Below, one piece after another: positions 1 to 6,686 of a DNA stretch of 64,000 nt. Numbering within the stretch: the first letter of the stretch is position 1; each line of letters opens with the position of its first letter. Source of the stretch: a virus; IMG/VR virus record IMGVR_UViG_3300042898_003434, positions 1-64,000 of that record; one strand, given 5' to 3'. Under the pieces are notes generated by a model. The model was not told the origin of the DNA and ran no database searches. It saw only the letters and a program-made list of their open reading frames with translations. A program made the position numbers and the translations under genes.

Positions 1-53
1 TGAACCCAAACTTTTGAGTCTATAGCCTCATAACGTCTGCCAATTGTCGTAAC
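1..53 (-). tRNA. Partial tRNA-like sequence (possibly tRNA-Leu), cut by window edge
   Basis: The minus-strand sequence entering the window contains a D-arm-like stretch (AATTGGCAGACG) that closely resembles bacterial tRNA-Leu, and runs into GTTCA, the start of a T-arm, at base 1. The anticodon arm is ambiguous: TGAG/CTCA pair, but around an 8-nt loop. No anticodon can therefore be assigned safely. It may be a degenerate tRNA or a class II tRNA whose other half lies outside the window. Confidence 0.4.
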
Positions 54-70
54 TATATATGTAAAATTGA

Positions 71-173
71 TTCGCATGGTTGGATTCGAACCAACGGCAC
101 GTGCTTTATCACACTTTTGCGGTGTCATTTACCATCATAGTGAGCACTGGTCTACCTCTGAACTACATACGAA
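71..173 (-). tRNA. tRNA-Ile(GAT)-like gene with a 30-nt insertion in the anticodon loop
   Basis: The 103-nt unit has a 7-bp acceptor stem (TTCGTAT/ATGCGAA, one G-T pair), a D-arm, a perfect T-arm (GTTGG TTCGAAT CCAAC) and a perfect 5-bp anticodon stem (GTGCT/AGCAC). The anticodon loop is 37 nt instead of 7. Removing 30 nt (about 112-141) leaves CTGATAA, the loop of bacterial tRNA-Ile(GAT). The inserted segment can pair with itself (CACT/AGTG) directly on top of the anticodon stem. No CCA is encoded. The isoleucine call depends on removal of the insertion; otherwise this is a tRNA pseudogene. Confidence 0.6.
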
Positions 174-175
174 AC

Positions 176-251
176 TGGTGCAGTAGGCGGGACTCGAACC
201 CGCAGACCTCTTCGTTGGCAACGAAGCATTCTACCATTGAACTACTACTGC
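176..251 (-). tRNA. tRNA-Gly(GCC)
   Basis: Complete cloverleaf with acceptor GCAGTAG/CTACTGC, discriminator A and an encoded CCA end. The anticodon arm is CTTCG TTGCCAA CGAAG, giving anticodon GCC. The T-arm is canonical (GCGGG TTCGAGT CCCGC). Confidence 0.95.
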
Positions 252-259
252 ATATAAAT

Positions 260-335
260 TGGTGGCGATGGTAGGACTCTAACCTACAACCTGCTGTTTC
301 GAAGACAGTCGCTCTATACATTGAGCTACATCGCC
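260..335 (-). tRNA. tRNA-Arg(TCG)
   Basis: Acceptor GGCGATG/CATCGCC with encoded CCA. The anticodon loop CTTCGAA gives anticodon TCG; the outermost pair of the anticodon stem is an A-C mismatch. The T-loop reads TTAGAGT rather than TTCGAGT, a small departure from the usual consensus. Confidence 0.85.
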
Positions 336-341
336 ATATTC

Positions 342-416
342 TGGAGCCAGATACGAGAGTCGAACTCGTTTTTCAACTTTACAAGAGTTGCACATCACCA
401 CTTATGTTTATCCGGC
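342..416 (-). tRNA. tRNA-Thr(TGT)
   Basis: Acceptor GCCGGAT/ATCTGGC (one G-T pair), discriminator T, encoded CCA. Anticodon arm CAACT CTTGTAA AGTTG gives anticodon TGT. The T-arm ACGAG TTCGACT CTCGT is intact. Confidence 0.92.
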
Positions 417-420
417 ATAA

Positions 421-455
421 AAAAAGCGAAGAATTTAATCTTCGCTTTTGTTTTT
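421..455 (-). terminator. Intrinsic terminator downstream of the 473-916 gene
   Basis: An AAAAGCGAAGA/TCTTCGCTTTT stem with A/T runs on both flanks lies directly after the stop codon of the minus-strand gene at 473-916 and before tRNA-Thr. It could act in both directions. Confidence 0.8.
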
Positions 456-472
456 AAATTGTAAACAAAATC

Positions 473-916
473 TTATTCTTTGTTTTCTTCTTCTAGTCTT
501 TTATATTGATTCGAGATCGCCATAATACTAGACATAAATATTTTCTTGGTAGCGGCTCTGTCGATACCAACTGCTTCTGCTTCAATGAAAGCATCTCGCA
601 TTGCTTTTTTCATCTTGTTTTCAAAATCAACTTTGATCTTTTGAACTTTTTGTCTAGCACCGGCCCGCATCTTAGATTGCTTACCACCGCCAACGCCTGG
701 ATTTTTTGGATCAAACGCTTTCTTATATTTTACACCCTTGTCATGTGTTTGAGCAAATCTGTCGTAGTGGGATTTACCACTGTCTGGACTTTCTGGTGCA
801 AACGTTTTCTTGATGCCTTTCCACATATCGGATCCCCAACCTTCATCCATTTCGTGTTCTTGAACGACTTCTTGAACGCATTCAGCTATTAGTTTCTTTA
901 GATCTTCGTTTGTCAT
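473..916 (-). CDS. Small leader-bearing protein, putatively packaged in the head
   Basis: 147 aa, no recognised enzymatic domain. The N-terminus (MTNEDLKKLIAECVQEV) matches the leader shared by many proteins in this window: a short amphipathic helix followed by (L/I/V)-x-E sites (LIAE, VQE). In T4 this arrangement marks internal head proteins cleaved by the gp21 protease. The rest is highly charged: Lys-rich in the middle (residues 55-95) with a Glu-rich end, compatible with a DNA-associated internal protein. The gene sits alone among tRNA genes with its own TATTTATA box and terminator. The packaging role is inferred from the leader only. Confidence 0.75.
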   Translation of the reverse strand: MTNEDLKKLIAECVQEVVQEHEMDEGWGSDMWKGIKKTFAPESPDSGKSHYDRFAQTHDKGVKYKKAFDPKNPGVGGGKQSKMRAGARQKVQKIKVDFENKMKKAMRDAFIEAEAVGIDRAATKKIFMSSIMAISNQYKRLEEENKE

Positions 917-931
917 ATATTGTGTATTTTA

Positions 932-939
932 TATAAATA
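932..939 (-). promoter_or_regulatory. TATTTATA box upstream of the 473-916 gene
   Basis: On the coding strand TATTTATA lies 15 nt before the start codon. The same octamer recurs before many late-type genes in this window and may be this phage's late promoter. Confidence 0.45.
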
Positions 940-969
940 TACATATAATAACAAAAACATCTAATAATT

Positions 970-1057
970 TGGTAGAAGGAGAGGGATTCGAACCCACGGA
1001 AGCTTTCGCTTCGGGAGTTTAGTAAACTCCTGCTTTAAGCCACTCAGCCATCCTTCT
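970..1057 (-). tRNA. tRNA-Ser with anticodon ACT
   Basis: Class II tRNA with acceptor AGAAGGA/TCCTTCT, encoded CCA and a long variable arm (GAAGC GAAA GCTTC). The anticodon arm GGAGT TTACTAA ACTCC is perfectly paired and places ACT at the anticodon, reading AGU serine codons. Bacteria normally use GCT for this codon box, so an A34 tRNA is unusual. Confidence 0.88.
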
Positions 1058-1068
1058 ATGTACTAAAA

Positions 1069-1154
1069 TGGTGGGCACGCTTGGACTCGAACCAAGGGTT
1101 ATCCGAAGAGGGGAGATTTACAGTCTCCTGCAATAGCCGCTATGCGACGCGCCC
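1069..1154 (-). tRNA. tRNA-Tyr(GTA)
   Basis: Class II tRNA with acceptor GGGCGCG/CGTGCCC and encoded CCA. Anticodon arm GGAGA CTGTAAA TCTCC gives GTA. The T-arm CTTGG TTCGAGT CCAAG is canonical. Confidence 0.95.
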
Positions 1155-1164
1155 ATAAAATAGT

Positions 1165-1269
1165 GAACCGTATAGGAATCAAACCTATCGACATTCTGTT
1201 CCATGCTTTAGCGTCATGTTGAATGTTCAACGTATTAACACCCGTAAGTGTTAAGATCAGTTTCGGTCC
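1165..1269 (-). tRNA. Atypical tRNA-like gene, identity unresolved
   Basis: The 105-nt unit has a T-arm (ATAGG TTTGATT CCTAT) and an acceptor-like pairing GGACCGA/ACGGTTC with one A-A mismatch. The D-arm is replaced by two strong hairpins (TAACAC/GTGTTA and GTTGA/TCAAC). A CATG/CATG stem encloses CTA where an anticodon arm would sit, but position 33 is not T. It could be a tRNA pseudogene, a tRNA with an insertion, or a tRNA mimic. It lies next to a homing endonuclease gene. Confidence 0.35.
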
Positions 1270-1325
1270 AAAAAATTGTCATTTGAGTCAACCTCAATTT
1301 CGCCAATGACGTGGCGTTTGCAAAA

Positions 1326-2156
1326 TTATTCATATACTTTGATAAAATCTTTCCCATATTTTTGAATTGCATAATCAAGATACGGCTTTATCTTTTTTCT
1401 GTCGATGATTTCTAAATTGTGTTTAAATTGTGCATGTTTAGCCGCCCATTGTTTTGAGTTGTACCCTTTGACTTCGACGTAAGATTTATCCCCAACTATG
1501 AAATCGGGGTAGTATTTATGCGTCTGTGTTTCGAATTCATATTCAAATCCTTCGGTGTTTCTTTTGAATTTTATATCGTGGTCTAAAGCATAAATAACCC
1601 ACGCCAGTTCCCAAGAACTCTGACAATAGAATCCTTTATACCAACCTTGTTTACCTCTACCTCCTTTTTCTCGGAAACCTCCATTTCTTGACAAATCTCT
1701 CTTGGTATTGGAACATTTATGCGAACAAAATTTTCTCCTAGATGTCACAGGTTGAAATTTATTTCCACACCCTTTACATAGCACGGGTTTTAATTTTTTT
1801 TCGCCGTTGAACCAAGGATTTGTTTTTGATAAAATTGATTGCATCTTTTTCTCATTATCCGTCCAATGTCTGTGCCCGCCATCTTGTTGATTGAATGTTG
1901 CTGCACAAGCGGTGGAACAAAACTTGTTGTCTTTTTTGTTGTACGCCATGGAATCTCCACAGTATTTACATAGATTTGGATTATTCCTATATGCATTTTG
2001 TTTTTCAATATATTTTATTTCGTTTTTCTTTTTTAACGAAGATACTTGACAAATATTTGTACAATAGTGTATTCCTGTCTTTGACCTATTCACCTCGGAC
2101 TTTGATTTATTAAAGTCTATCCCACACTCTTCGCATTTACATTGTATCATATTCAT
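1326..2156 (-). CDS. Homing endonuclease, zinc-finger plus PD-(D/E)XK nuclease
   Basis: 276 aa. The N-terminal half carries three Cys4-type zinc-binding modules (starting CKCEECG, then CKYCG...CSTAC, then CKGCG...CSHKC), expected to bind DNA. The C-terminal part has a nuclease core reading YYPDFIV...YVEVKGY, the Asp and Glu-x-Lys pattern of PD-(D/E)XK enzymes as found in Vsr-like and other phage mobile nucleases. The position, wedged between tRNA genes, is typical of free-standing phage homing endonucleases, which cut intronless alleles nearby. Family assignment rests on motifs, and the exact subfamily is uncertain. Confidence 0.75.
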   Translation of the reverse strand: MNMIQCKCEECGIDFNKSKSEVNRSKTGIHYCTNICQVSSLKKKNEIKYIEKQNAYRNNPNLCKYCGDSMAYNKKDNKFCSTACAATFNQQDGGHRHWTDNEKKMQSILSKTNPWFNGEKKLKPVLCKGCGNKFQPVTSRRKFCSHKCSNTKRDLSRNGGFREKGGRGKQGWYKGFYCQSSWELAWVIYALDHDIKFKRNTEGFEYEFETQTHKYYPDFIVGDKSYVEVKGYNSKQWAAKHAQFKHNLEIIDRKKIKPYLDYAIQKYGKDFIKVYE

Positions 2157-2218
2157 ACTAATAAATAGTTAATATGGAGCGCAAAACGCTATTTGAACTT
2201 AATTATTTAAGTTTGATT

Positions 2219-2294
2219 TGGAGCATCGGACAGGGTTCGAACCTGCGACATCGAATTTGGAAAAATCGTACTCTACCAACTGAGCTACCGATGC
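2219..2294 (-). tRNA. tRNA-Gly(TCC)
   Basis: Acceptor GCATCGG/CCGATGC, discriminator T, encoded CCA. The anticodon loop TTTCCAA gives TCC; the 5-bp stem CGATT/ATTCG has one T-T mismatch. The alternative CCA (Trp) frame leaves an unpaired stem and was rejected. Confidence 0.85.
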
Positions 2295-2298
2295 AAAA

Positions 2299-2616
2299 TT
2301 ATTTTTTATTCAAGAAATCTTCTGGTTTCTTAGCAAACTTCTTTGAAAGAAGTGTTAAACCTTGAAGGATTTCTGGACTTATCACACCAGTTATGCCATA
2401 ACTGATTGCTTTTGTCAAGCTACTTACTTCAACTTGTTCTAAAATAAACCATGCTATTGTTGAACATATCGCAGCAGCGATGATTCGTTTGATTTGTTCG
2501 GTGCAAGTACGTTTTACACCATCCATGAAAGTTCTTGCCAACATGCCCAGTGCCCCAAGTAGAGCAACAATCCATCCGCCTCTTAAGAACTCCATGAGTA
2601 TATCTTTATCTTCCAT
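2299..2616 (-). CDS. Putative holin (LydA/phage holin family 3-like)
   Basis: 105 aa with three hydrophobic stretches (about residues 12-28, 45-62 and 66-85) and a charged Lys-rich C-terminus. The N-terminal pattern, a Gly-Gly-Trp followed by a small-residue helix and Ala-Arg, recalls LydA-type holins, which form inner-membrane lesions that release endolysin. No endolysin gene is next to it, so the function rests on topology and resemblance alone. It lies between tRNA-Gly(TCC) and tRNA-Lys with its own TATTTATA box 18 nt upstream. Confidence 0.6.
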   Translation of the reverse strand: MEDKDILMEFLRGGWIVALLGALGMLARTFMDGVKRTCTEQIKRIIAAAICSTIAWFILEQVEVSSLTKAISYGITGVISPEILQGLTLLSKKFAKKPEDFLNKK

Positions 2617-2633
2617 AAATTATAATGTATGTT

Positions 2634-2641
2634 TATAAATA
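2634..2641 (-). promoter_or_regulatory. TATTTATA box upstream of the putative holin
   Basis: The coding strand reads ATATTTATAAAC about 18 nt before the start codon, matching the recurrent octamer seen before other accessory and structural genes. Confidence 0.45.
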
Positions 2642-2688
2642 TGTTTCGTATCTAACAAAACTTCATTTTTATTTACTTTTTTTAAACT

Positions 2689-2772
2689 TGGTGGTGCCGA
2701 TGGGACTCGAACCCACGTTGTTTGTATATCTGGTTAAGAGCCAGAGCTATTCGCCGCTATAGGAACAGCACC
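2689..2772 (-). tRNA. tRNA-Lys(CTT)
   Basis: Acceptor GGTGCTG/CGGCACC (one T-G pair), encoded CCA. Anticodon arm TCTGG CTCTTAA CCAGA gives CTT. T-arm GTGGG TTCGAGT CCCAT. The span is longer than a standard class I tRNA because the variable region is extended. Confidence 0.85.
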
Positions 2773-2822
2773 ATGATAGTTTTTATTTATAGTCGCAACT
2801 AACAATAACGACTGTAAAATAT

Positions 2823-2876
2823 TTGGAGAAAAGCGCTCATCCTACGATCCGTAGGTAATATTGCGCCTTTCTCCAA
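2823..2876 (-). ncRNA. Two-tier RNA hairpin, candidate structured RNA
   Basis: The outer stem is 14 bp (TTGGAGAAAGGCGC pairing with GCGCTTTTCTCCAA). An asymmetric internal loop separates it from an inner stem CCTACG/CGTAGG closed by a 3-nt loop. The one imperfect outer pair is G-T on the minus strand but A-C on the plus strand, so the minus strand is the likely transcribed strand, as for the flanking genes. It lacks a T-run, so it is not an ordinary terminator. Function unknown; RNA processing or tRNA-array maturation is possible. Confidence 0.5.
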
Positions 2877-3106
2877 CTTTATACTAAAAATAACATGTCA
2901 CTTCGGCCTCACAACAGATAAACTATCTCTGTTGATATTGATTCCCACAAAACGGTCGCTATCGCGCCGGTGGCTATTTTAGTGCTTCGGGGTGCATTTT
3001 TACCCATCTAAATTGTACTGTGAAAAAACTTGAAATTGATACTTCCTCGACTCTACTTACTTTTTTTTATTTGTCAAACTTTTTTTATCAAATATCCTAA
3101 AATAAA

Positions 3107-3133
3107 AAACCCACCTCTTTTTAGGAAGGTGGG
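3107..3133 (-). terminator. Intrinsic terminator downstream of the curli/cyclase region
   Basis: On the minus strand a CCCACCT/AGGTGGG stem is followed directly by TTTTTTATTTT. It would end transcripts coming from the cyclase operon or from the short unit starting near 3299. Confidence 0.8.
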
Positions 3134-3138
3134 GCAAT

Positions 3139-3195
3139 TTAGGTTAGACTTTTTATAATCTCCTTATGCCACACCTTTCGTATCACGACCTTCAT
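3139..3195 (-). CDS. Possible 18-aa peptide reading frame
   Basis: ATG to TAA frame of 18 codons encoding a basic peptide (MKVVIRKVWHKE...). An AGGAG lies only 3 nt before the ATG; most genes here lack any such motif. It stops six bases before the terminator stem, between a TATTTATT box and that terminator. It could equally be part of a non-coding RNA. Too short to judge by coding statistics. Confidence 0.25.
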   Translation of the reverse strand: MKVVIRKVWHKEIIKSLT

Positions 3196-3298
3196 TGGCT
3201 CCTAGTGTCGGTTGCGCAATAAAGCACAAGCTCCAATAGGAGTTCGAATTTTGTGATTTATGTGCTACGCTGTTCATAGAAATGATGCTTTGTTATTT

Positions 3299-3306
3299 AA
3301 TAAATA
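3299..3306 (-). promoter_or_regulatory. TATTTATT box before a possible short transcript
   Basis: The minus strand reads TATTTATT about 100 nt before the small frame at 3139-3195 and about 170 nt before the terminator at 3107-3133, which together could define a short independent RNA. The octamer also lies close to the end of the cyclase gene, so it may be fortuitous. Confidence 0.3.
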
Positions 3307-3393
3307 CAACGATGATATGAAAAAAATCAAATGTCAAACACTTTTTTATTAAAAAAGTAATATTTTTTCACTTTTCTTGTTAAAAACGATGAA

Positions 3394-5469
3394 TTATTTG
3401 GAAGTTGCTCTAAAAACGCCGTCCCAATCTGGGGGAAGATTACTCTTTCTAAGCTCTCCGATTCTTTCTATCATCATCTCATAATAGTGTATAAGTTCTT
3501 TATTATGTTTCATTAACACTTCTGCTGTGCTAATTGCTTTATCCCAATTTTGCATTCTGTATTGATTCAAAAACTCGGAATGTACCGAAAAAACTGCACT
3601 TGGGAAGGGCATTCCTTGGTTTTCAAGTACGGTATAAATTTTCACGCCTTCTTTTTTACCTTTGACGGCAATCCAATCTAACTCAGTTATATTCGTAATT
3701 TTTACACCGTTTTGTTCTTTTTTGTATTTTTCTACAGTATTTTCTCCCAAAATAATCAACACGCCGTATGTTTTAGTTTGGCCTTCTAGTCGCGACGCAA
3801 GATTCACCGCGTCTCCAAGTATATCATAACTAAACCGCTCTTTCGATCCCATATTTCCAACAACAACCTCTCCGGTATTTATTCCTATACCAATTGAAAG
3901 AGTTGGAATTCCTTTTGCTTTCAATTCCGCGTTGAGTTGAGTTAATGCAATATTCATTTCACGCGCAGTTTTTATTGCAAGTGTTGCTTGATCTTCGACA
4001 TGAATTGGTGCCGACCACCACGCCATCACGGCGTCTCCGATAAGTTTTCCAACGGTACCTTCATTTTTCATTACTATGGGCAACATAGCATCCATATAAA
4101 GATTGATGAGCGACGTTAATCCTTGCACGTCTTTTCCAAAATGTTCAGATAACGCGGTATACCCTCTTATATCGGAAAATAATATAGTTAATTCTTTAGA
4201 TTCCCCTCCCAATTGTAATAAATTTGGATTCTTCTGCAACTTTTCCACCATTGCTGGGGCGAGATATGTACCGAACTGCTTCTTGATTTGCATCTTAAGT
4301 TTATATTCCATCACAAATCTCATGAATATTGCTCCTACCCACGGTAAAAACAAAGCAAGTGTTGGCCAAGTATAATCCAATAAGTAACCATGTTTGTTGA
4401 AAACATAAAATCCAACTGCGGTTGGTACGCACAACAGCGCAGTTACCAATACTCCGTTGTAAACATATCCGAGATATGCAGCGGCTAAAATTAAAAGTAT
4501 TCCAAAGGTTGCACCAACGATTAGTTCATACAAATCAAACTCGGCTTTTCTTTCCAGTCTGTTTCCATCTACCAACATCTGCAAAGTTTGCATACTAACT
4601 TCATATCCTTGAGATATTCCAACCGGCGTTGCTACTGTGTTCGCCAATCCTTCAGCCGTTAATGCCATCACAACAATCTTCCCACTTGCTTTAGACCAAT
4701 CTGCGTCGGTGTATGAAATACTCTCAAATTTGTATTTAAAATTGACCCACACTCTGCCGTTTGCATCGGTGTTTATCGGCGGTGTACCTTTTACTCGAAC
4801 CGCTTGTATTCCGGCGTCATTTATTTTCGCTTGATAGCTGGGTTCTCCACCAAAGACTCGTAGAATTTCTAACGGCAGGGTTGGATATGTTTCTTTTTTA
4901 ACTTGTATAATTAAAGGTAATCGTCTCACCACCCCATCCAGTTCCGGCGCTGTTAATAACATGCCCACACCGGCAGACGACTCTCCGATTTCTTTAACTG
5001 GACCGATTGCATTCGGATAATCATATAACCAACCGTCAGATTGACCTCCAACACTTGCTAGTCCTCTTGGAACAGGAACTCCTTTGCCTTTTACAGATGC
5101 AGATTGCGACGTGATAACAGGAACTTTTTGCAGAATGTCGATGAATTCTGGGTCTCCGCCCATTCTATCTTTTTCAGCGAAAATAATAGGAAGAACGACA
5201 AGCGCAGCCTCGTTTTCAAATGCTTTCTTTATACCGTCGGCCAACTCTGTTCTTGGCCATGGCCATTGACCTTTTTCTTCCAAACTTTTCTCGTCTATTT
5301 CAATTACAACCACATTTTCACTTTTAACTTTTGGTTGTGATCGTTGATAATAATCCAACCCTTTCAATCGTATTACTTCTATTGGGTATGGATCTACTAT
5401 TCGCAATGTTATTATAGAAACCAATATAATTGCGCCCACGGCAAATAATTTTAATAGATAAGATTTCAT
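3394..5469 (-). CDS. Membrane-bound class III adenylate cyclase with CHASE2 sensor
   Basis: 691 aa. An N-terminal membrane segment (5-22) leads into an extracytoplasmic CHASE2 sensor domain (about 30-310), then three membrane segments (312-333, 336-356, 364-387) and a cytoplasmic class III cyclase domain (about 425-620). The catalytic set is complete: metal-binding D433 and D479, adenine-selecting K475 and D549, and N556/R560 for the transition state, so it should make cAMP from ATP. The start overlaps the FecR gene stop as ATGA, implying translational coupling. In bacteria CHASE2 cyclases commonly neighbour FecR-domain proteins. Finding one in a phage operon is exceptional; raising host cAMP in response to an envelope signal is the inferred role. 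Confidence 0.93.
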   Translation of the reverse strand: MKSYLLKLFAVGAIILVSIITLRIVDPYPIEVIRLKGLDYYQRSQPKVKSENVVVIEIDEKSLEEKGQWPWPRTELADGIKKAFENEAALVVLPIIFAEKDRMGGDPEFIDILQKVPVITSQSASVKGKGVPVPRGLASVGGQSDGWLYDYPNAIGPVKEIGESSAGVGMLLTAPELDGVVRRLPLIIQVKKETYPTLPLEILRVFGGEPSYQAKINDAGIQAVRVKGTPPINTDANGRVWVNFKYKFESISYTDADWSKASGKIVVMALTAEGLANTVATPVGISQGYEVSMQTLQMLVDGNRLERKAEFDLYELIVGATFGILLILAAAYLGYVYNGVLVTALLCVPTAVGFYVFNKHGYLLDYTWPTLALFLPWVGAIFMRFVMEYKLKMQIKKQFGTYLAPAMVEKLQKNPNLLQLGGESKELTILFSDIRGYTALSEHFGKDVQGLTSLINLYMDAMLPIVMKNEGTVGKLIGDAVMAWWSAPIHVEDQATLAIKTAREMNIALTQLNAELKAKGIPTLSIGIGINTGEVVVGNMGSKERFSYDILGDAVNLASRLEGQTKTYGVLIILGENTVEKYKKEQNGVKITNITELDWIAVKGKKEGVKIYTVLENQGMPFPSAVFSVHSEFLNQYRMQNWDKAISTAEVLMKHNKELIHYYEMMIERIGELRKSNLPPDWDGVFRATSK

Positions 5470-6683
5470 CTTTGAGTAATGTTTACTTTCAGTTTTGATC
5501 CGAAATTCAATAGATAATCTTCAGTACCATTTTGATCCGTTACAGAGAATGTAGCATTTGTATCCACCTTTACTTTATAAAAAATCGTACCTTTTCCAGT
5601 GCTTATATTTAAAATCGCACTTATGCCGTCCGTAGTAAATCCGCCGTTTGTAATAACAGTTCCCATGGTGATCGCTCGGGTGGCCGCAGTTTGTAGTGCA
5701 GTAGGTATAGATTGTTTCAACAATGCATCTATAATCGCAATACCGGTTTCAGGTTGTAGTTTACTGATATCAAGAGTAACGGACGCCAATTCAACCGACA
5801 ATGAACTTGAAGCTTCTTCCGTTTGAACTTCCGCCACCGATGCTTCTTCGGATGACGTGCTGCTTTCTGAAGAATTTTCCACCTGTGCTACAGATGTCGA
5901 CTGGTTTGATACGGCAGTTGAATTACCTTTTGCATCTACTTTAGCAGATGCCGATTTTTTATTTGATGATCCGTCGTCTTCTTTACTTACTTGTACGGGG
6001 GCTTTTTTAGCTTCTTTTGCTGCCTGTGTTACCGATTTTGGCGTATCTAGTATCAACATATTGTTAACTTTTGTTTCGTCGTCGAAATTAAGAAGTACCG
6101 GTGCAGACGGTACTACATTTGACGATGCGACTAATGTGGCCTGATATGCTTTTGTTAACACCACCGTCCCAAGCCCGTTTGTAACTTGTATACTTCCCAC
6201 GACCGGTGGGCCATATTGCGCAAGTGATGGTAGTAGAATTATCAAACTTCTACCAAGCTCGTCTACGGTCAAGGAAAAGTCGGTCCCACGCACGGCCACC
6301 GACGCCGTAGGGGTGTTGATTTTTACTTCGTCTCTATTATTTTTTGCTATAAGTCCGGACGCGTATCTAATCGTTCCGAGTGAGGCTTTCAACCCCAATT
6401 TACCTTTGCCACTCGCTGGATCATATACAAACGTATCTATAACCAATTTACTGAATTCGGTGCATTGAACTCTGGTGCCGTCTACGAACGTAATACCTAC
6501 ACGAGATCTTAAAGTCTCGATAGTATCTTCCATTTCTATTTCGACATCAAGTTTACCGTCAATTTTATCGTAGTCTCTTGTCACTTGAGTAGGACCAGTC
6601 ACCTCGGTAATTTTACCGGCAGCACCGAATAAGTTGGAGCAAAATAATACCCCAACTAATATCAGTATAACTTTTTGAACCAT
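5466..6683 (-). CDS. Secreted FecR-domain protein
   Basis: 405 aa. A signal peptide (about 1-20) precedes a FecR domain (about 40-185) with the diagnostic tract INTPTASVAVRGTDFSLTVD. A Ser/Ala/Glu/Lys-rich linker (about 225-300) follows, then a small C-terminal domain. FecR proteins are periplasmic; in bacteria the same fold beside CHASE2 cyclases is thought to act as the signalling partner. It overlaps the cyclase gene by 4 nt downstream and starts 3 nt after the curlin-like gene, so it belongs to the same operon. Likely role: link the secreted fibre or envelope state to cyclase activity (inference). Confidence 0.88.
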   Translation of the reverse strand: MVQKVILILVGVLFCSNLFGAAGKITEVTGPTQVTRDYDKIDGKLDVEIEMEDTIETLRSRVGITFVDGTRVQCTEFSKLVIDTFVYDPASGKGKLGLKASLGTIRYASGLIAKNNRDEVKINTPTASVAVRGTDFSLTVDELGRSLIILLPSLAQYGPPVVGSIQVTNGLGTVVLTKAYQATLVASSNVVPSAPVLLNFDDETKVNNMLILDTPKSVTQAAKEAKKAPVQVSKEDDGSSNKKSASAKVDAKGNSTAVSNQSTSVAQVENSSESSTSSEEASVAEVQTEEASSSLSVELASVTLDISKLQPETGIAIIDALLKQSIPTALQTAATRAITMGTVITNGGFTTDGISAILNISTGKGTIFYKVKVDTNATFSVTDQNGTEDYLLNFGSKLKVNITQR

Positions 6684-6686
6684 TCC

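Larger units (their letters stand above)
2773..3393. other. Non-coding region with several RNA hairpins
   Basis: No convincing protein gene occupies this 620-base stretch between tRNA-Lys and the cyclase gene. It holds a long two-tier hairpin (2823-2876), a 7-bp stem CAACAGA/TCTGTTG (2912-2934), GC-rich hairpin-forming sequence around 2957-3005, a terminator (3110-3133), a short possible reading frame (3139-3195) and a TATTTATT box (3299-3306). The remainder is AT-rich and unremarkable. Confidence 0.6.

Noticed and set aside
80-274. Plus-strand reading frame of 64 codons in the tRNA array
   Set aside because: It lies entirely over tRNA genes on the other strand.
2841-2861. An AATATTACC string in the internal loop of the 2823-2876 hairpin, like the nick site of geminivirus-type replication origins
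   Set aside because: It is 9 nt in AT-rich DNA, the flanking structure differs, and no rolling-circle Rep gene is in the window. Coincidence is the simplest reading.
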